Notes under the pieces: generated by a model
The model's database searches: none
What the model saw: the letters and a program-made list of their open reading frames with translations, nothing else
What the model was told of the DNA's origin: nothing
Program-made: the position numbers and the translations under genes
DNA from: Oscillospiraceae bacterium
Lineage (GTDB): Bacteria > Bacillota > Clostridia > Oscillospirales > Acutalibacteraceae
Assembly (NCBI GenBank): GCA_029004655.1
Contig: JAQVYP010000075.1
Span: 1 to 8,441 of the forward strand
Length of the DNA stretch: 8,441 nt
Reading direction: 5' to 3'
Part shown: positions 6,640-8,441 of the stretch, one piece after another
Layout: each line of letters begins with the position of its first letter
Position numbering within the stretch: position 1 is the first letter of the stretch

Positions 6640-7539
6640 TTATTTTGGTGTGCTTTCTGATTTTCCTGATTTGCGTTTCAAAATATTAAACAAACCTTTA
6701 GGTGCGCTTTCATTTTCATTTTCTATTAAAAGACTGTTCAAATGCGATTTTAATTTAATTGAATTAAATCCTCTGGTAATAGAGCCATTTAATGCGACTG
6801 AAATATTTCCTGTTTCTTCAGAAACAACAACAACCAATGCATCCGAATTTTCACTCATTCCAATCGCCGCTCTGTGTCTTGTTCCCAGTTCCTTGCTTAA
6901 CTCGGAATTTGATGAGAGAGGTAAAATACATCCTGCGGCACTGATTCTTCCATTACGAATAACCATAGCGCCGTCATGCAACGGTGACTTTGGATAAAAC
7001 ACATTGCAAATTAAATCCGGTGAAGCTTTAGCATCAATGATTGTGCCTGTATTAATAATTTCGCCGAGGCGTGTGAATCTTTCAAAAACTATTAAAGCGC
7101 CAACCTTTTGATCTTGCAATGAACCTGCAGCTTTACAGACTGCATCAATACACCGTATTTCAAAGCCATCCTCACTGCTTTGCCCAAATCCCCAACTGCT
7201 TAATTTGCTTCGTCCCATTCGTTCAAGAGCACTACGAAGTTCGGGTTGAAATATAATAGCTATTGCAATAAGTGCATAATCAATGACCTTAACCAACAAC
7301 CACTTAATAGTTTTCAGCTCAAACCACTGTGCAAAAACCCAAACAACAAAAAGCACACCAATACCTTTTATAAGCTGCTTTGCCCTTGTCTCTCGGAACA
7401 GTTCGATACCTTTATAAATAATGAATGCAACAATAACAATATCAAAAAGATCAAATATGCGAAGATTTGCAAATGCGGCAATTATTTGATTAAATAATGT
7501 ATAGAAAGAATCAAATATTTCTTGAAAAAAAACTTCCAC
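6640..7539 (-). CDS. cdaA: CdaA, membrane diadenylate cyclase (c-di-AMP synthase)
   Basis: The 299-residue product makes cyclic di-AMP from two ATP. Three membrane helices (about 31-43, 58-72 and 84-97) precede the linker FQPELRSALERMGR (97-110) and the DAC domain. The two catalytic signatures are intact: DGA at 189-191 within SPLHDGAMVI, and RHR at 221-223 within LGTRHRAAIG. The conserved GALIVFER (147-154) and the NTGTIIDAKAS segment (163-173) are present. The gene starts with GTG 7539; AAAGGA lies nine bases upstream, and nearby ATGs at 7549 and 7541 are out of frame. c-di-AMP controls potassium and osmolyte uptake and so cell turgor and wall integrity. It is followed by cdaR in the same unit, and a promoter with an overlapping inverted repeat lies upstream. 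The basic, Ser/Lys-rich tail (about 275-299) is typical of the family. Confidence 0.97.
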   Translation of the reverse strand: MEVFFQEIFDSFYTLFNQIIAAFANLRIFDLFDIVIVAFIIYKGIELFRETRAKQLIKGIGVLFVVWVFAQWFELKTIKWLLVKVIDYALIAIAIIFQPELRSALERMGRSKLSSWGFGQSSEDGFEIRCIDAVCKAAGSLQDQKVGALIVFERFTRLGEIINTGTIIDAKASPDLICNVFYPKSPLHDGAMVIRNGRISAAGCILPLSSNSELSKELGTRHRAAIGMSENSDALVVVVSEETGNISVALNGSITRGFNSIKLKSHLNSLLIENENESAPKGLFNILKRKSGKSESTPK

Positions 7540-7559
7540 ATATCCACATCCTTTATTTT

Positions 7560-7594
7560 AATTAAACTTTAGCTATTTAATTATTAGTTTAATT
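7560..7594. repeat. AT-rich 9-bp inverted repeat overlapping the cdaA promoter
   Basis: AATTAAACT (7560-7568) and AGTTTAATT (7586-7594) are exact reverse complements with a 17-base spacer. The upstream arm overlaps the -10 hexamer and the other arm ends just before the cdaA ribosome binding site. It could be an operator or a weak 5'-end hairpin. AT-rich 9-mers of this kind can also arise by chance, hence the modest confidence in function. Confidence 0.5.
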
Positions 7595-7619
7595 GTATCA
7601 TATATATCAAGATAATCAA
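7592..7619 (-). promoter_or_regulatory. Putative promoter of cdaA-cdaR, sigma-A type
   Basis: On the minus strand, TTGATT (7619-7614) and TACAAT (7597-7592) are spaced by 16 bases, with TG one base before the -10 hexamer (extended -10). The predicted start is near 7585, giving a leader of about 45 bases. It begins a few bases after the stop codon of the upstream desulfurase-like gene, with no terminator between, so read-through is also possible. Confidence 0.55.
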
Positions 7620-7625
7620 TAGAGA

Positions 7626-8441
7626 TTATGAATTTTTTACCTGTTTAATTTTGAAAATATAATTAACAAATGTATCTATTTCTTTTACATTGTTAAACAC
7701 GGAAAAGCATACCCTAACGGTACCAACACCCAAAGTACCGATTCGTTTGTGGGCGAGCGGCGCACAATGAAGCCCTGCCCTTACTGCAATACCTGCATCA
7801 GACAAAATTTCTGCTACCTCTGCGCTCGTAATTCCATTAATATTAAAGGCTATAGTCGGCACCGTTGCCATATATTTCGGATATGGTGTAAACACCGTTA
7901 TTCCACCCATAGAACGAAGTTTATTATACAAGTATTCTGCCAATTTAAGCTCGTTTCGATAAATATTTTCTATTCCCTTTGAATTTACAAAGTCTATTCC
8001 TGCCGAAACACCTGCAATACCAGGAACATTTATTGTTCCGCTTTCGAGCATTTCTGGTAAATCTGACGGTTGAGCAGTTCTTATAGAGTCGGTACCTGTT
8101 CCGCCTTCTATTATGGTATTGTTTATTTCTCCTCTGGTAACCAATATACCTGTTCCCATAGGAGCATACAGACCCTTATGCGATGCGACACATAAATAGT
8201 CGATGTTCATGTTTATCATATCTATTGGTACAATTCCGGCTGTTTGAGCAGCATCCACGGCAAATAAAATATTATTCTCTCTGCACAGTTTGCCCAAAGC
8301 TGCAATAGGCATAATTTCACCTATTACGTTGGAAGCGTGCGTGCAGATTATAAGCTTCGTATTACTTTTAATTAACCTTTCAAACGATCTTACTGTTGCA
8401 TCCATATCACCAAATATTACCTCGGCATAATCTACCTCAAC
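7626..8441 (-). CDS. PLP-dependent cysteine desulfurase-family protein (class V aminotransferase), N-terminus cut off
   Basis: The frame enters the window at 8441 without a start; 271 residues are visible, the first being VEVDYAEVIFGD. An internal ATG at 8405 is not the real start. Class V aminotransferase landmarks are intact: THASNVIG (34-41), the PLP-contacting VDAAQTAG (62-69), the Schiff-base lysine in CVASHKG (K89) and the catalytic cysteine in RAGLHCAPLAH (C225). Such enzymes remove sulfur from cysteine, or selenium from selenocysteine, for cofactor or RNA modification. RAGLHCAPLAHKRIGTLGVGTVRVCFSVFN and the THASNVIG segment resemble a Firmicutes clade related to but distinct from IscS and SufS, whose substrate is unsettled, so I give no symbol. 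No IscU/SufU or thiouridylase partner is visible. It ends six bases before the cdaA promoter. Confidence 0.9.
   Translation of the reverse strand, partial: VEVDYAEVIFGDMDATVRSFERLIKSNTKLIICTHASNVIGEIMPIAALGKLCRENNILFAVDAAQTAGIVPIDMINMNIDYLCVASHKGLYAPMGTGILVTRGEINNTIIEGGTGTDSIRTAQPSDLPEMLESGTINVPGIAGVSAGIDFVNSKGIENIYRNELKLAEYLYNKLRSMGGITVFTPYPKYMATVPTIAFNINGITSAEVAEILSDAGIAVRAGLHCAPLAHKRIGTLGVGTVRVCFSVFNNVKEIDTFVNYIFKIKQVKNS

Noticed and set aside
6482..6997. Open frame of 171 codons on the plus strand
   Set aside because: It lies antisense across the cdaA-cdaR junction, both of which are clearly real, and its product is low-complexity with no recognisable domain.
8403..8405. ATG as the true start of the desulfurase-like gene
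   Set aside because: Twelve upstream codons in the same frame continue to the window edge and fit the family, and the visible protein lacks the N-terminal domain.

Overview
The window looks like core chromosome from a low-GC Gram-positive anaerobe, most likely a gut-type Clostridia member near the Oscillospirales/Ruminococcaceae. The evidence is AT-rich intergenic DNA, strong AGGAGG-type ribosome binding sites, GTG starts in two genes, and gene families typical of Firmicutes (CdaA/CdaR, RecD2, ComFC, rplS followed by lepB). I assign the lineage from style and gene content, not from a marker-gene comparison. All eight supported genes lie on the minus strand, so transcription runs from high to low coordinates. 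I found no phage, transposase, CRISPR, tRNA or rRNA.

In transcription order: (1) 8441-7626, the C-terminal part of a PLP-dependent cysteine-desulfurase-like enzyme, cut by the window edge. (2) A promoter near 7592-7619 driving cdaA (c-di-AMP synthase, 7539-6640) and cdaR (its YbbR-domain membrane regulator, 6597-5329), closed by a clear intrinsic terminator at 5324-5294. The glmM gene that commonly follows this pair is absent here. (3) A tight three-gene cluster: an unrecognised small membrane-anchored protein (5237-4908), the helicase RecD2 (4888-2672) and the ComFC-like phosphoribosyltransferase (2675-1968), the last two overlapping by four bases. (4) A MreB-like actin gene (1784-762) with its own promoter beside the comF stop codon and a roughly 150-base leader containing a two-tier hairpin. 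(5) rplS (ribosomal protein L19, 553-212) behind an extended -10 promoter and a structured leader that is probably the L19 autoregulatory element. It is followed, across a 57-base gap holding a perfect GGGGACA-type hairpin, by lepB (signal peptidase I, from 154), which runs off the left edge.

Functionally the window covers envelope homeostasis (c-di-AMP signalling, MreB, signal peptidase), DNA repair or uptake (RecD2 with ComFC), sulfur or selenium transfer, and translation. I see no strong case for a new multi-gene system. The points most worth following are the unknown small membrane protein fixed upstream of recD2-comF, the REP-like hairpin between rplS and lepB, the hairpin flanked by direct repeats in the mreB leader, and the possible Shine-Dalgarno-masking switch in the rplS leader.
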